The position numbers were made by a program, and so were the translations under genes. This document shows, in pieces, positions 1 through 8,479 of a stretch of DNA of 64,000 nucleotides. The notes beneath the pieces are model-generated. The model had not been told where the DNA came from. It worked only from the letters and a program-made list of their open reading frames with translations, and ran no database searches. Source of the stretch: Treponema sp. Its GTDB lineage: Bacteria; Spirochaetota; Spirochaetia; Treponematales; Breznakiellaceae. Every line of letters starts with the position of its first letter. Position 1 is the first letter of the stretch. The stretch spans positions 1 to 64,000 of the forward strand of contig WRLF01000003.1 in the NCBI GenBank assembly GCA_009777735.1, in the 5' to 3' direction.

Positions 1-6
1 GAGAAG

Positions 7-160
7 CGTGTGTGTCCCTCAAAACATGATTAGGCGGGTGTCGGCGACAAGCGTACCGCGAAGCGGTGCGATTGGTCGCCGACGGGCCCCGTATAAGTGT
101 TATTTAAGGGACACACACACGCCGACGGGCCCCGCATAAGTATAATTTCAGGGACACACA
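7..160. repeat. Palindromic and tandem repeat cluster upstream of pullulanase
   Basis: A nested hairpin pairs GTCGGCGAC (40-48) with GTCGCCGAC (75-83), and CGTACCGC (52-59) with GCGGTGCG (63-70). The GTGTGTCCCT stretch at 10-19 is the reverse complement of the AGGGACACAC stretch starting at 107. A 40-base unit at 78-117 recurs at 121-160 with few differences. No reading frame of note crosses it. It looks like a REP/BIME-type intergenic palindromic element; that class is an inference. The rest of 161-222 shows no clear feature. Confidence 0.6.
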
Positions 161-222
161 TTGCTGTGTATAGCCATGCAGCGGTTAATGGGGGATAGCG
201 AAGCGCCCTTTTTGGTGGCTGC

Positions 223-251
223 TTGCAAATTCATATATACTCCGGTACAAT
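223..251 (+). promoter_or_regulatory. Candidate sigma-70 promoter of the pullulanase gene
   Basis: TTGCAA (223-228), a 17-base spacer and TACAAT (246-251) form a good sigma-70-like promoter. Transcription would start near 258, just before the ATG at 265. This argues against the in-frame TTG at 223 as the translation start. Confidence 0.5.
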
Positions 252-264
252 CCTTCATAACTAT

Positions 265-2844
265 ATGAGATCAATGTGCTTCATATTACTGTCCGCTATC
301 ATGTTTTTTACCTGTTCCGGCCGGCCTGCCGGTGAAAATCTGCTGACGATCCATTATTATCGGTTTGACAGAAACTATAACGGGTGGAATGTGTGGGTAT
401 GGCCGGTTGATCCGGACGGAAACGGTTCTGCCCATGAATTCGGTTCATCCCGCCGGGGCGGTTTTGTTACTGCACATATCGACATGAACAGCAGTGTTCG
501 TGAAATTGGTTTTATTATCCGGCGGCGGGAAGGGGAGAATGAGTGGGCCGAAAAAGACCGGCAGGAAGACATTTTTACCCGTGCCAGAGAACTATGGATT
601 ATCCAGGGAGACCCTGAAATTTACACAGAAAGGCCTGCTGTCGGAAAACCGCCCATGCGTTTTGCCGTTGCCGATACGCCGAATACGGTAACGGTTATAT
701 TGACGAGCAGGCCTGGAGATTACCGTTCTTTTTCTGTGTATCAGGACGGGAGGAAGCTGGAAGGGACTTCCGGGCGGGGGCATGACGAGCAGGTCATTAT
801 CGACTTGCATGAACCCATTACCGATCCATCGGCGCAATTAACAGTGCGTGATGAAAGAAGGCGCTTTGCCGACAGAGATGTTACCATGCGGGGTATCCTT
901 GATAAATACTATTATGACGGAGATGACTTGGGACTTGTCCGGACAGAAACGCAAAGCAGCTTCAAACTATGGGCGCCCACTGCCTCGGCAGTGTCGGTGG
1001 CATTATATGACAATGCCGGAGAGTATAATGCTGCGGGAAGAGTCACGAACAATGAAACTGATAATCTCCATCCCATGATGCCGGATCGCATGACCGGAGT
1101 ATGGTCGGCAGTCATAAACGGGGACCTTGACGGAAAATTCTACTTATACCGGGTAGAGTTTGCCAATGGCAGGATAAACTGGGCTGTTGATCCGTATGCA
1201 AAAGCGGTGTCGGCTAACGGGCAGCGCGGCGCTGTTATCAATCTTGCCGAAACAAACCCTTCCGGCTGGCGGTCGGTTAAACCGGACTTTTCCGGAGAAT
1301 TGCAGGACGCCATTCTTTACGAACTGCATATACGGGATTTTTCCATTGATGAAGATTCCGGCATGGCCAACAAGGGAAAATTCCTCGCCTTTACCGAGCG
1401 GGGGACAAGAAACAGCGCCGGTTTTCCCACCGGCGTTGATCATATTGTGAACCTTGGCATTACCCATGTTCACCTCCTGCCGGGTTTTGACTTTGCTTCA
1501 GTCAATGAGCTGACGGTAGATGATCCCTCTTCACCTAACCCAAAATTCAACTGGGGGTATGATCCGCAGAATTACAATGTTCCCGAAGGCTCTTACTCAA
1601 CAAATCCGGCCGACCCAAAAACACGGATTCGGGAATATAAACAAATGGTACAGGCTCTGCACAATGCGGGGATTCGTGTGGTGAAAGATGTGGTTTTCAA
1701 CCATACGTACACCGTTAGCGGCAGTCCTTTTGAAGCAACTGTACCCGGTTATTATTACCGGACAAATGAATTCGGCGCTTTTACCGACGGTTCGGGATGC
1801 GGCAACGAAGTAGCTTCCGAGCGTCCCATGGTGCGCAAGTTCATTGTTGATTCCTGCCTGTATTGGGCGCGGGAGTACAACATTGACGGATACCGGTTTG
1901 ATCTTATGGCATTGCATGACATTGATACCATGGAAGAAATATCAGAAAGACTCCGTTCCGAAGTTGATCCAACATTGATTATATACGGAGAACCATGGCA
2001 TGCAGGCGGTACGCCGCTCGATGAATCACTGCAGCTCCTTGCCGGTGTGCAAAGGGGTATGAATATTGCGGTATTTAATGACCAGTTTCGCGGTGCCATC
2101 AAAGGCGGCAGCGATGATGACTCGCGGGGATTTGCCTCCGGGCAAACCGGTCAGGAAACCGGGATTGTCCGCGGTGTGCGTGGTTCTGTTGATGTTTTTA
2201 CCGGCCAGGCGAACGAAAGTATCAACTATGTTACGGCTCATGACAATCTTAACTTATGGGACAAGTTCAGTATTTCCTGGGGTGCGCAAAATATGCGGGA
2301 GAATCCTTACAGTATGATTGATCCCGGTAAACCCCTGTTTGAAAACAATGCGGTTCGTTCGTCAGTGCTGGCTAACGGCATTGTCTTTACGGCGCAAGGT
2401 GTCCCGTTTTTTCAGGCAGGTGATGAATTCCTGCGAACGAAGTTCGGCGATCATAACAGTTACGAAAGCCCCGACTCCATCAACCGCATCCGCTGGGAAA
2501 ATGCCGGTACATACCGCGAAGTTGTGGAGTATTATCAGGGACTTATTCAACTGCGCAAAGCGCAGCCTGCTTTCAGGATGAACAGCAGGGCCGACATGGA
2601 TCTGATTACTGTTCTGACAGCACAGGATATGCTCGTGGCATTTACCGTTGGTGATAATGCCGGCGGCCGGCAGACTGTTTTTGTTGCGTATAACGGTGCG
2701 GAAACAACGGCAAGCGTCATATTGCCCGGCGAAGGAACATGGTACCAGGTGGTTAACGACAGAATGGCCGGGGTAACTCCGCTTGCTCACGTGCAGGGCA
2801 TTTTGACCCTGCCGCCGCTTTCAATGGCCGTACTGCATGACTAA
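265..2844 (+). CDS. pulA: Type I pullulanase (GH13), putative lipoprotein
   Basis: Debranching enzyme hydrolysing alpha-1,6 bonds of pullulan, glycogen or limit dextrins. In the 859-aa product, an N-terminal hydrophobic signal with a cysteine (FFTCSG) suggests a lipoprotein. A CBM41-like region (HYYRFDRNYNGWNVWVW) follows, then a CBM48-like region (SSFKLWAPTASAV) and the GH13 barrel. The type I signature appears as FNWGYDP (near 428-434). Catalytic blocks are DVVFNH (475-480), GYRFD with nucleophile D546, YGEPW with acid/base E576, and TAHDN (HD at 659-660). The start at ATG 265 is chosen because a promoter -10 box lies at 246-251 and the ATG opens the signal peptide; ATG 274 is an alternative. 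The gene ends 28 bases before pyrB, so read-through into the pyr cluster is possible. Confidence 0.9.
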   Translation: MRSMCFILLSAIMFFTCSGRPAGENLLTIHYYRFDRNYNGWNVWVWPVDPDGNGSAHEFGSSRRGGFVTAHIDMNSSVREIGFIIRRREGENEWAEKDRQEDIFTRARELWIIQGDPEIYTERPAVGKPPMRFAVADTPNTVTVILTSRPGDYRSFSVYQDGRKLEGTSGRGHDEQVIIDLHEPITDPSAQLTVRDERRRFADRDVTMRGILDKYYYDGDDLGLVRTETQSSFKLWAPTASAVSVALYDNAGEYNAAGRVTNNETDNLHPMMPDRMTGVWSAVINGDLDGKFYLYRVEFANGRINWAVDPYAKAVSANGQRGAVINLAETNPSGWRSVKPDFSGELQDAILYELHIRDFSIDEDSGMANKGKFLAFTERGTRNSAGFPTGVDHIVNLGITHVHLLPGFDFASVNELTVDDPSSPNPKFNWGYDPQNYNVPEGSYSTNPADPKTRIREYKQMVQALHNAGIRVVKDVVFNHTYTVSGSPFEATVPGYYYRTNEFGAFTDGSGCGNEVASERPMVRKFIVDSCLYWAREYNIDGYRFDLMALHDIDTMEEISERLRSEVDPTLIIYGEPWHAGGTPLDESLQLLAGVQRGMNIAVFNDQFRGAIKGGSDDDSRGFASGQTGQETGIVRGVRGSVDVFTGQANESINYVTAHDNLNLWDKFSISWGAQNMRENPYSMIDPGKPLFENNAVRSSVLANGIVFTAQGVPFFQAGDEFLRTKFGDHNSYESPDSINRIRWENAGTYREVVEYYQGLIQLRKAQPAFRMNSRADMDLITVLTAQDMLVAFTVGDNAGGRQTVFVAYNGAETTASVILPGEGTWYQVVNDRMAGVTPLAHVQGILTLPPLSMAVLHD

Positions 2845-2872
2845 TGTGCGGTAAAACCATACGGAGGAGATA

Positions 2873-3793
2873 ATGTTAAAGGGGCGATCCCTTATTGAAC
2901 CGGGAAATTTCAGCATTGAAGAAATGGATAGCTTGTTTACTCTGGCTGAAAAAATCGAATCCGATGAACATCACCTGCGGGAATGCTGCCGGGGCAAACT
3001 CCTTGCTACGCTGTTTTTTGAGCCGAGTACGAGAACGCGCCTGAGTTTTGAAGCGGCGATGCTGCGGTTGGGGGGAAACTGCCTTGGTTTTGCCGATCCC
3101 GGTTCAAGCTCCGCAGTCAAAGGCGAAAGCCTTGCCGATACGATACGCATGGCGGCAGGTTATGCGGATGTGATCGTTATGCGAAACCCCAAAGAAGGCG
3201 CTGCACTGCTCGCTTCCCGTTATTCGCCGGTTCCCGTTATCAATGCCGGTGACGGCGGGCATCACCATCCAACCCAAACCCTCACCGACCTGCTGACAAT
3301 CAGGCGTTTGCGCGGCGCTGTTAAAAACCTTACCGTTGGTTTCTGCGGGGATTTAAAATTCGGGCGTACCGTTCATTCACTTGCAAAAACTCTGGCGTAT
3401 TACGAAAACATCACCATGGTATTTATCTCTCCCGAAGAGTTGGTTATTCCGGAATACATTACACGACATCTGCAAAAGCTAAAAATCGAATTTTCGGAGA
3501 CCCGGAATCTTGAGGAATCCATGCCCCGGCTTGATGTGTTGTATATGACGCGGGTACAGCGGGAGCGTTTTTTCAACGAAGAAGATTATATCCGCCTGAA
3601 GGATATTTATGTTCTTAATGCGGAAAGAATGTCTTTGGGAAAAGAAGAACTTATCGTTCTGCATCCACTTCCCCGCGTAAACGAGATTGCCGTTGAGGTG
3701 GATGACGATCCAAGGGCAGCATACTTCAGGCAGGCAAAGTACGGGATGTATGTTCGCATGGCGTTGCTGTCATCAATAATGGGAGTTATCTGA
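2873..3793 (+). CDS. pyrB: Aspartate carbamoyltransferase catalytic subunit
   Basis: Condenses carbamoyl phosphate with aspartate, the first committed step of pyrimidine synthesis in the cytoplasm. The 306-aa length is normal for PyrB. The carbamoyl-phosphate loop STRTR is at residues 52-56 within [13 protein letters not shown], and the HPLPR motif is near 264-268, followed by a normal C-terminal helix ending in MALLSS. A strong ribosome site (ACGGAGGAG) precedes the ATG. The stop overlaps the pyrI start by one base, so the two subunits are translationally coupled. Confidence 0.97.
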   Translation: MLKGRSLIEPGNFSIEEMDSLFTLAEKIESDEHHLRECCRGKLLATLFFEPSTRTRLSFEAAMLRLGGNCLGFADPGSSSAVKGESLADTIRMAAGYADVIVMRNPKEGAALLASRYSPVPVINAGDGGHHHPTQTLTDLLTIRRLRGAVKNLTVGFCGDLKFGRTVHSLAKTLAYYENITMVFISPEELVIPEYITRHLQKLKIEFSETRNLEESMPRLDVLYMTRVQRERFFNEEDYIRLKDIYVLNAERMSLGKEELIVLHPLPRVNEIAVEVDDDPRAAYFRQAKYGMYVRMALLSSIMGVI

Positions 3794-4230
3794 TGCTTAA
3801 TATTGATAAAATCAGAAACGGAATTGTTATCGATCATATCCGGGCGGGGCAGGGCATACGCATTTTTAACTGGCTTGGTCTTGATAAAGCTTCATATACC
3901 GTAGCCTTTGTTGTTAACGCATTGTCAAAATTAATGGGGAAAAAAGATGTTATCAAAATTGATACCGCAATTGCAATTAACTTTGATGTTCTTGGACTTA
4001 TCGATCCCAACATCACGATAAATATTATCAAGGATCAGGTTGTCATAAAAAAAATAAAGCTCCAGCTCCCGGAACGTGTCGAGAATGTGCTTATTTGCAA
4101 AAATCCCCGCTGCATCACATCAACGGAAAAATACATTAATCATGTTTTTTATCTTGACAACTCCGGGCTGCGAACTTATCGCTGTGAATATTGTGATGAC
4201 ATAAGATCGGCGGATGACTTCAGGAAATAG
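3793..4230 (+). CDS. pyrI: Aspartate carbamoyltransferase regulatory subunit
   Basis: Regulatory chain that binds nucleotide effectors and holds PyrB in the allosteric dodecamer. The 145-aa protein has the N-terminal nucleotide-binding domain (IVIDHI, then LMGKKDVIKI) and a C-terminal zinc domain with Cys102, Cys107, Cys131 and Cys134 (C-x4-C and C-x2-C). Its presence implies feedback-controlled ATCase rather than a free catalytic trimer. The start codon shares a base with the pyrB stop. Confidence 0.95.
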   Translation: MLNIDKIRNGIVIDHIRAGQGIRIFNWLGLDKASYTVAFVVNALSKLMGKKDVIKIDTAIAINFDVLGLIDPNITINIIKDQVVIKKIKLQLPERVENVLICKNPRCITSTEKYINHVFYLDNSGLRTYRCEYCDDIRSADDFRK

Positions 4231-4247
4231 GGGCGGGGAGCCGGGAT

Positions 4248-5654
4248 TTGAATAAGGTTGTTTTAAAAAATTTCAGGATTATTGATGAGGCAAGCGATTT
4301 TTTTGGATCGCTTGTTGTTGAAAATGGTATTATCAGAACAATTAACAGTGATGCTGACAATATTTCCGGTGAGGATTTTATTATTGAAGGACGGAATTTT
4401 CCTTCTTCCGCTGTTGTAATGCCGGCATTTTTTGACCTTCATGCCCATTTTCGCGATCCGGGATTCCCGGAAAAAGAAACGCTTGAGTCTGCTTCTCTTG
4501 CCGCAGTTGCCGGTGGGTTTACTACCGTTATATGCATGGCGAACACCATGCCGGTAATCGATACAATCGAAAAGGCCCGTGAGATTAAATCCCGCAGCGA
4601 CAGGCTGGGATTCGTTGACTTGTATCCGGTTATTTCCCTGACGAAAGGCATGGAAGGTCGGGAGATTTCGGGCATTAAGGATTTACCGGATGTTACCGAT
4701 GTGGACGCAGTCAAACTGCCGTTACTGTTATCTGAAGACGGCAGGGATATTGCCGATGATGATCTGTTTCTTGCTGCAATGCGGCAGGCAAAATGGCTGG
4801 GAATTCCTGTTTCCTGCCATTGTGACTTTGGTGAAACAGAAGTTGCTGCTGTCCGGCGTGTCATTGAAATGGGGAAAAAAGCGGGATGCCATATTCACAT
4901 AGCCCATGTTTCGGCAAAAGAATCAGCGGCATTAATCCGCGAAACGAAAAAAAAATCATCTTCAGACCCGGATTCGGGTTTTCGTGTAACGTGCGAGGCA
5001 ACGCCTCACCATATCGGCGCGGCAGCAGAAGACGCACGGCGCATGGGCGAAGAAAGTTTTGGCAGGGTAAACCCTCCTTTGCAGACCATGGAAGATTGCC
5101 GGGAAATTATTACTGCACTCAACGACGGAACAATTGACGCCATTGCCACCGATCACGCGCCGCACACAAATGAAGATAAAGCCGCAGGCGCGCCGGGATT
5201 TACCGGCCTGGAAACAGCTTTTGCGGTATGTATGACGGATTTATTCCCCTGTTTATCACACAGAGACACAGAGACACAAAGACACAGAGATGAAGAAGGG
5301 GAAATGAATAACATGGAGACGGACACGATACTTTCAAAGCACTCTCCATCCTCTGTGCCTCAGTGTCTTCGTGTGAGAAAAATGGGAGGAAATTTAAAAT
5401 CGTTACAGCATATCTCGGCATTAATGAGCGCGAATCCGGCGCGGATTGCCGGTCTGAACGACAGAGGCAGAATTGCAGCGGGGATGCGGGCAGATTTGAT
5501 AATCGCCGATACCCAGGCTGTGTGGAAAGTTGAACCGGAACAATTCAGGTCGAAAGGAAAATGCACCCCCTTTGCGGGCAGAGAACTGCACGGGAAAATA
5601 TTAATGACGCTTAACAAAGGAAATATTGTTTTTGGAGGAAATTACATTGGTTAA
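4248..5654 (+). CDS. pyrC: Dihydroorotase with an in-frame palindromic insertion
   Basis: Zinc amidohydrolase that cyclises carbamoyl aspartate to dihydroorotate. The metal motif DLHAHFRDPG (His65, His67), IHIAHVSAKES, EATPHH and AIATDHAPH are all present, as in class I dihydroorotases. At 468 aa it is longer than the roughly 430 typical of this class. The excess is a low-complexity block (SHRDTETQRHRDEE to QCLRVRKMGG) between the conserved GLETAFAVCMTDL and LQHISALMSANPARI segments, encoded by a palindromic DNA element at 5256-5376. The TTG start is supported by the GGGGAG sequence just upstream. The 3' end overlaps pyrF by 8 bases. The insert leaves all catalytic motifs intact, so the enzyme may still work. 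Confidence 0.93.
   Translation: MNKVVLKNFRIIDEASDFFGSLVVENGIIRTINSDADNISGEDFIIEGRNFPSSAVVMPAFFDLHAHFRDPGFPEKETLESASLAAVAGGFTTVICMANTMPVIDTIEKAREIKSRSDRLGFVDLYPVISLTKGMEGREISGIKDLPDVTDVDAVKLPLLLSEDGRDIADDDLFLAAMRQAKWLGIPVSCHCDFGETEVAAVRRVIEMGKKAGCHIHIAHVSAKESAALIRETKKKSSSDPDSGFRVTCEATPHHIGAAAEDARRMGEESFGRVNPPLQTMEDCREIITALNDGTIDAIATDHAPHTNEDKAAGAPGFTGLETAFAVCMTDLFPCLSHRDTETQRHRDEEGEMNNMETDTILSKHSPSSVPQCLRVRKMGGNLKSLQHISALMSANPARIAGLNDRGRIAAGMRADLIIADTQAVWKVEPEQFRSKGKCTPFAGRELHGKILMTLNKGNIVFGGNYIG
5256..5376. repeat. Palindromic element inserted in frame within pyrC
   Basis: The left arm (5256-5290) is a run of CACAGAGACA-type units. The right arm (5349-5376) is its imperfect reverse complement (CTCTGTGCCTCAGTGTCTTC). 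The arms flank about 58 bases that differ in character from the rest of pyrC. The reading frame stays open throughout. It resembles in-frame palindromic elements such as those known from Rickettsia genes; membership of any named family is not established. Confidence 0.75.
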
Positions 5655-6528
5655 TATCGACAAACTGTATGAATCCGTTGCTGCAAAAGGCAATGTTTGT
5701 GTTGGCCTTGATACTGCGGCGGACTATGTCCCCCCTGCCGAACGGCGGAAAGCCGCATCCGATGCGGAGGCGGTTCTTGGCTTTAACAAGGCGCTTATTG
5801 ATGCGACATTTGACGCAGCGGCCTGTTACAAGGTGCAAATCGCCTATTACGAAGAAATGGGTATCGCCGGGCTTTCCGTTTACGCAAAAACCCTGCAATA
5901 CATCCGCGAAAAAGGGGGCCTGGTAATTGCCGACATCAAACGCGGTGACATTGCCGATACCGCAACACGTTATGCGAAAGCCCACTTTGCAGGAGAGTTC
6001 GAGGCGGATTTTGTTACATTGTCTCCCTACATGGGCATGGACTCCATTGAGCCCTGGCTGCAATATGCCGGCGCCGGCAAAGGGGCCTTTGTGTTGATGC
6101 GTACCAGCAACAAGGGCATGCGCGATTTTGAATACCTTGCATTGCCTGACAACAAACGTGTGTACCATAAAGTGGGAGACAAACTTTCAGACCTTGCCAC
6201 TGTGCATTTTGGCAAATATGGTTACGGATTGTTTGGCGCGGTTGTCGGCTGCACCGAGCGGGAAGAAGCCGCCGAGATTCGGGCAAATTACGGCAACTTG
6301 TTTTTCCTTATCCCCGGTTATGGTGCACAGGGCGGCGCGGCGGACGATGCAGCATTACTGCTCCGTGACGGAAACGGCGGTGTGGTAAACGCATCAAGAT
6401 CGATACTCAAAGCATGGAGCGCCGGAAGCGTTGATGAATCAAAAGCTGACAATACATTCGCCGCTGAAGCAGCCCGCAAGGCAGCGGTTGAGATGCGTGA
6501 CGCGATATTGGATGCAGTGAAAAGGTAA
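5647..6528 (+). CDS. pyrF: Orotidine 5'-phosphate decarboxylase (type 2)
   Basis: Decarboxylates OMP to UMP, the last step of the pathway. The catalytic Asp-Lys-Asp array is in DIKRGDIAD (D96, K98, D101). The length (293 aa) and sequence (FNKALIDATFDAAACYKVQ) fit the longer type 2 subfamily. The TTG at 5647 is chosen because GGAGGAA lies six bases upstream; a TTG at 5626 in the same frame has no such site. The start lies inside the end of pyrC (8-base overlap), indicating coupled translation. Confidence 0.93.
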   Translation: MVNIDKLYESVAAKGNVCVGLDTAADYVPPAERRKAASDAEAVLGFNKALIDATFDAAACYKVQIAYYEEMGIAGLSVYAKTLQYIREKGGLVIADIKRGDIADTATRYAKAHFAGEFEADFVTLSPYMGMDSIEPWLQYAGAGKGAFVLMRTSNKGMRDFEYLALPDNKRVYHKVGDKLSDLATVHFGKYGYGLFGAVVGCTEREEAAEIRANYGNLFFLIPGYGAQGGAADDAALLLRDGNGGVVNASRSILKAWSAGSVDESKADNTFAAEAARKAAVEMRDAILDAVKR

Positions 6529-6539
6529 GAGGGAAGAGC

Positions 6540-7304
6540 GTGAGTGGTTGTGAGTTGATTTTCAACGATTTTATTAATGAAGAATATTTTCGACTGGGTT
6601 TTGTCTGGAAAGGGGCTGTACCCAAGGCTGGGCAGTTTTTTATGATAAAGCCACGGCGAAGCAGTGTATTTTGGGGCAGGCCGATCAGTGTGGCAAATTG
6701 GCAGCCTGGTAGGGTTTCATTTTTAATCGCTAAACGAGGCAAGGGGACGCAGGAACTGGCTGCAATGAAAAGCGGCGAAGAAGCGGAACTGATCGGTCCT
6801 CTGGGAAATGCCTGGGAAGATTTTCTGCCGCCGGAAAAAAGTGACAAACCAATAGCTTTGATTGGCGGCGGGATTGGGCTTGCTCCGCTTTATGCGCTGC
6901 TGTACGATAATCCAAGGTATGATTTTGATCTCTATGCTGGTTTTAAAAAAGGTTTTAGAAATGATGATGAAGAACATGCGTTGCTGGATGCTGCTGTTTT
7001 TAAAGCACTCAATGTAATTGTCGCAAGCGAAGACGGCAAAACAGGGCACAAAGGCTGCATACCTGATTTTTTGGAGCCGGAAACATTCGCCGCCGTTTGT
7101 GCCTGTGGTCCTGAGCCCATGCTGAAAGCCGTTGCCGAAAAATGCAAAAAAGCCGGAGTTCCCTGCTTTGTCAGCATGGAGCGGCGGATGGCATGCGGCG
7201 TGGGCGCCTGCCTGGGCTGCACGGTAAAAACCATCAGCGGAAATCGGCGCTGCTGTGCCGACGGGCCTGTTTTCAATGCGGATGAGGTGGTCTTTGATGA
7301 ATAA
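6540..7304 (+). CDS. pyrK: Dihydroorotate dehydrogenase electron-transfer subunit
   Basis: FAD and [2Fe-2S] subunit passing electrons from dihydroorotate via PyrD to NAD+. The 254-aa protein shows the FAD motif RPIS (47-50), the nucleotide-binding GGGIGLAPLYAL (109-120), CGPEPM, and cluster cysteines Cys219, Cys224, Cys227 and Cys238 or 239. The GTG start follows AGAGGGAAG. It overlaps pyrD by 8 bases, matching the PyrK-PyrD heterotetramer of class 1B enzymes. Confidence 0.95.
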   Translation: MSGCELIFNDFINEEYFRLGFVWKGAVPKAGQFFMIKPRRSSVFWGRPISVANWQPGRVSFLIAKRGKGTQELAAMKSGEEAELIGPLGNAWEDFLPPEKSDKPIALIGGGIGLAPLYALLYDNPRYDFDLYAGFKKGFRNDDEEHALLDAAVFKALNVIVASEDGKTGHKGCIPDFLEPETFAAVCACGPEPMLKAVAEKCKKAGVPCFVSMERRMACGVGACLGCTVKTISGNRRCCADGPVFNADEVVFDE

Positions 7305-8232
7305 AAACATTACTGCGCCTGACCTTGCAGTTACCATTGCCGGAGTTCGTTTACAGAATCCGGTTATCGCCGCATCGGGAACATTTGGTTACGGGCAGGA
7401 GTACGCAGGTTTTATTGATGTGTCCTGTCTGGGCGGTATCTGCACGAAAGGGCTTACCATTAATCCCCGGCCGGGCAATGACGGTATCCGTGTGTGGGAA
7501 ACCCCCGCCGGGATGCTCAATTCCATCGGGCTGGAAAATCCTGGCATCAGCGCTTTTATCGAAAAAGAACTGCCTTCCCTGAAAAAAATGGGACCGGCGG
7601 TTATCGCAAACCTCTCCGGCTCAACTGTTGAAGAATATGTTGAGGGGGCGGCATTGCTCAACGAGAGCGCTGTTGACATGGTTGAACTGAACATCTCCTG
7701 TCCGAACGTCAAAGCCGGAGGAATGGCATTCGGCCTTGACCCGCAGGCGGCAGAAGCCGTCACCGCCCCGGTGCGCCGCGTCCTGACCGCAAAACCGCTC
7801 ATGGCAAAACTTTCGCCTAACGCACCGGATGTAACTGCCGTTGCCCTTGCATGTGTCAGAGCCGGCGCCGATGCCCTTTCGCTTGTAAATACGTTCAGGG
7901 CAATGGCAATAGACATACACAGCCGCAGACCGGTGTTTAACAACATCAGCGCAGGATTATCCGGCCCGGCAATAAAACCCATTGCCCTGCGCATGGTGTG
8001 GGACCTCTGCCGCGAACTGAAGAAAAGCGGCATTGCCGTTCCCATTGTCGGGCTGGGAGGCATCGCCTGTACCGATGATGCGCTGGAATTTCTGCTTGCC
8101 GGCGCTGCCGCAATACAGGTTGGCGCCGCTACTTTCGTCCGGCCGCAGACAATGATCGAAATCATTGACGGCATTGCAGATTATATGCGGAGCCATGGGA
8201 TCGCCGGGATAGATAAGTTACTTGACAAATGA
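7297..8232 (+). CDS. pyrD: Dihydroorotate dehydrogenase, class 1B catalytic subunit
   Basis: FMN enzyme oxidising dihydroorotate to orotate with PyrK as partner. The 311-aa protein has the catalytic cysteine in NISCPN (Cys135, the position known for class 1B), ASGTFGYG near the N-terminus, and the FMN phosphate site VGLGGI. The ATG at 7297 is preferred over an upstream in-frame ATG because GAGGTGG precedes it and it gives the usual N-terminus. The promoter of hicA starts within the last codons. Confidence 0.95.
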   Translation: MNKNITAPDLAVTIAGVRLQNPVIAASGTFGYGQEYAGFIDVSCLGGICTKGLTINPRPGNDGIRVWETPAGMLNSIGLENPGISAFIEKELPSLKKMGPAVIANLSGSTVEEYVEGAALLNESAVDMVELNISCPNVKAGGMAFGLDPQAAEAVTAPVRRVLTAKPLMAKLSPNAPDVTAVALACVRAGADALSLVNTFRAMAIDIHSRRPVFNNISAGLSGPAIKPIALRMVWDLCRELKKSGIAVPIVGLGGIACTDDALEFLLAGAAAIQVGAATFVRPQTMIEIIDGIADYMRSHGIAGIDKLLDK

Positions 8233-8250
8233 TAGCAAATATGCTATCGT
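8222..8250 (+). promoter_or_regulatory. hicAB promoter with embedded operator-like palindrome
   Basis: A consensus TTGACA (8222-8227), 17-base spacer and TATCGT (8245-8250) form the promoter. GATAGC (8231-8236) and GCTATC (8243-8248) are a perfect inverted repeat lying in the spacer and over the -10. A dimeric DNA-binding antitoxin such as HicB bound here would block RNA polymerase. The -10 ends only six bases before the hicA ATG. Confidence 0.65.
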
Positions 8251-8256
8251 CCTGTA

Positions 8257-8460
8257 ATGAGTAAACGAGAAAAACTCATACAGAAAATTTTGAAAGGTCA
8301 CTCGGATGTATGCCCTGATGAAGCAGAAAGAATTCTTGAAATGCTTGGGTTCAAGGCAGCTCCATCCGGCGGTTCGCATCAAACATACAGGAAGCAAAAC
8401 CGTCCGTCTGTAACAATCGTAATTACTCAAAATCCAATAAAGCCGTACTTGATAGAGTAA
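8257..8460 (+). CDS. hicA: HicA-family mRNA interferase toxin
   Basis: Small (67 aa) double-stranded-RNA-binding-fold protein. The catalytic histidine lies in PSGGSHQTYRK, and the C-terminal VTIVITQNPIKPYLIE matches the HicA/YcfA family; cleavage of mRNA is the known family activity. The C-terminus is short compared with some members. No Shine-Dalgarno sequence precedes the ATG, which lies six bases after a -10 box. It is followed 19 bases later by hicB. More AT-rich than the flanking pyr genes, consistent with acquisition by transfer. Confidence 0.85.
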   Translation: MSKREKLIQKILKGHSDVCPDEAERILEMLGFKAAPSGGSHQTYRKQNRPSVTIVITQNPIKPYLIE

Positions 8461-8479
8461 TTACAGGAGGCATTAAAAC

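Noticed and set aside
78-160. CRISPR-like direct repeat
   Set aside because: Only two units lie almost end to end with no unique spacer of suitable length, and no cas genes are present.
223-264. TTG at 223 as pullulanase start
   Set aside because: It coincides with the -35 hexamer of a good promoter, and translation from ATG 265 gives a proper signal peptide.
4439-4864. Minus-strand frame of 141 codons opposite pyrC
   Set aside because: It is a shadow of the pyrC frame with Ser/Arg-rich composition and no start signals.
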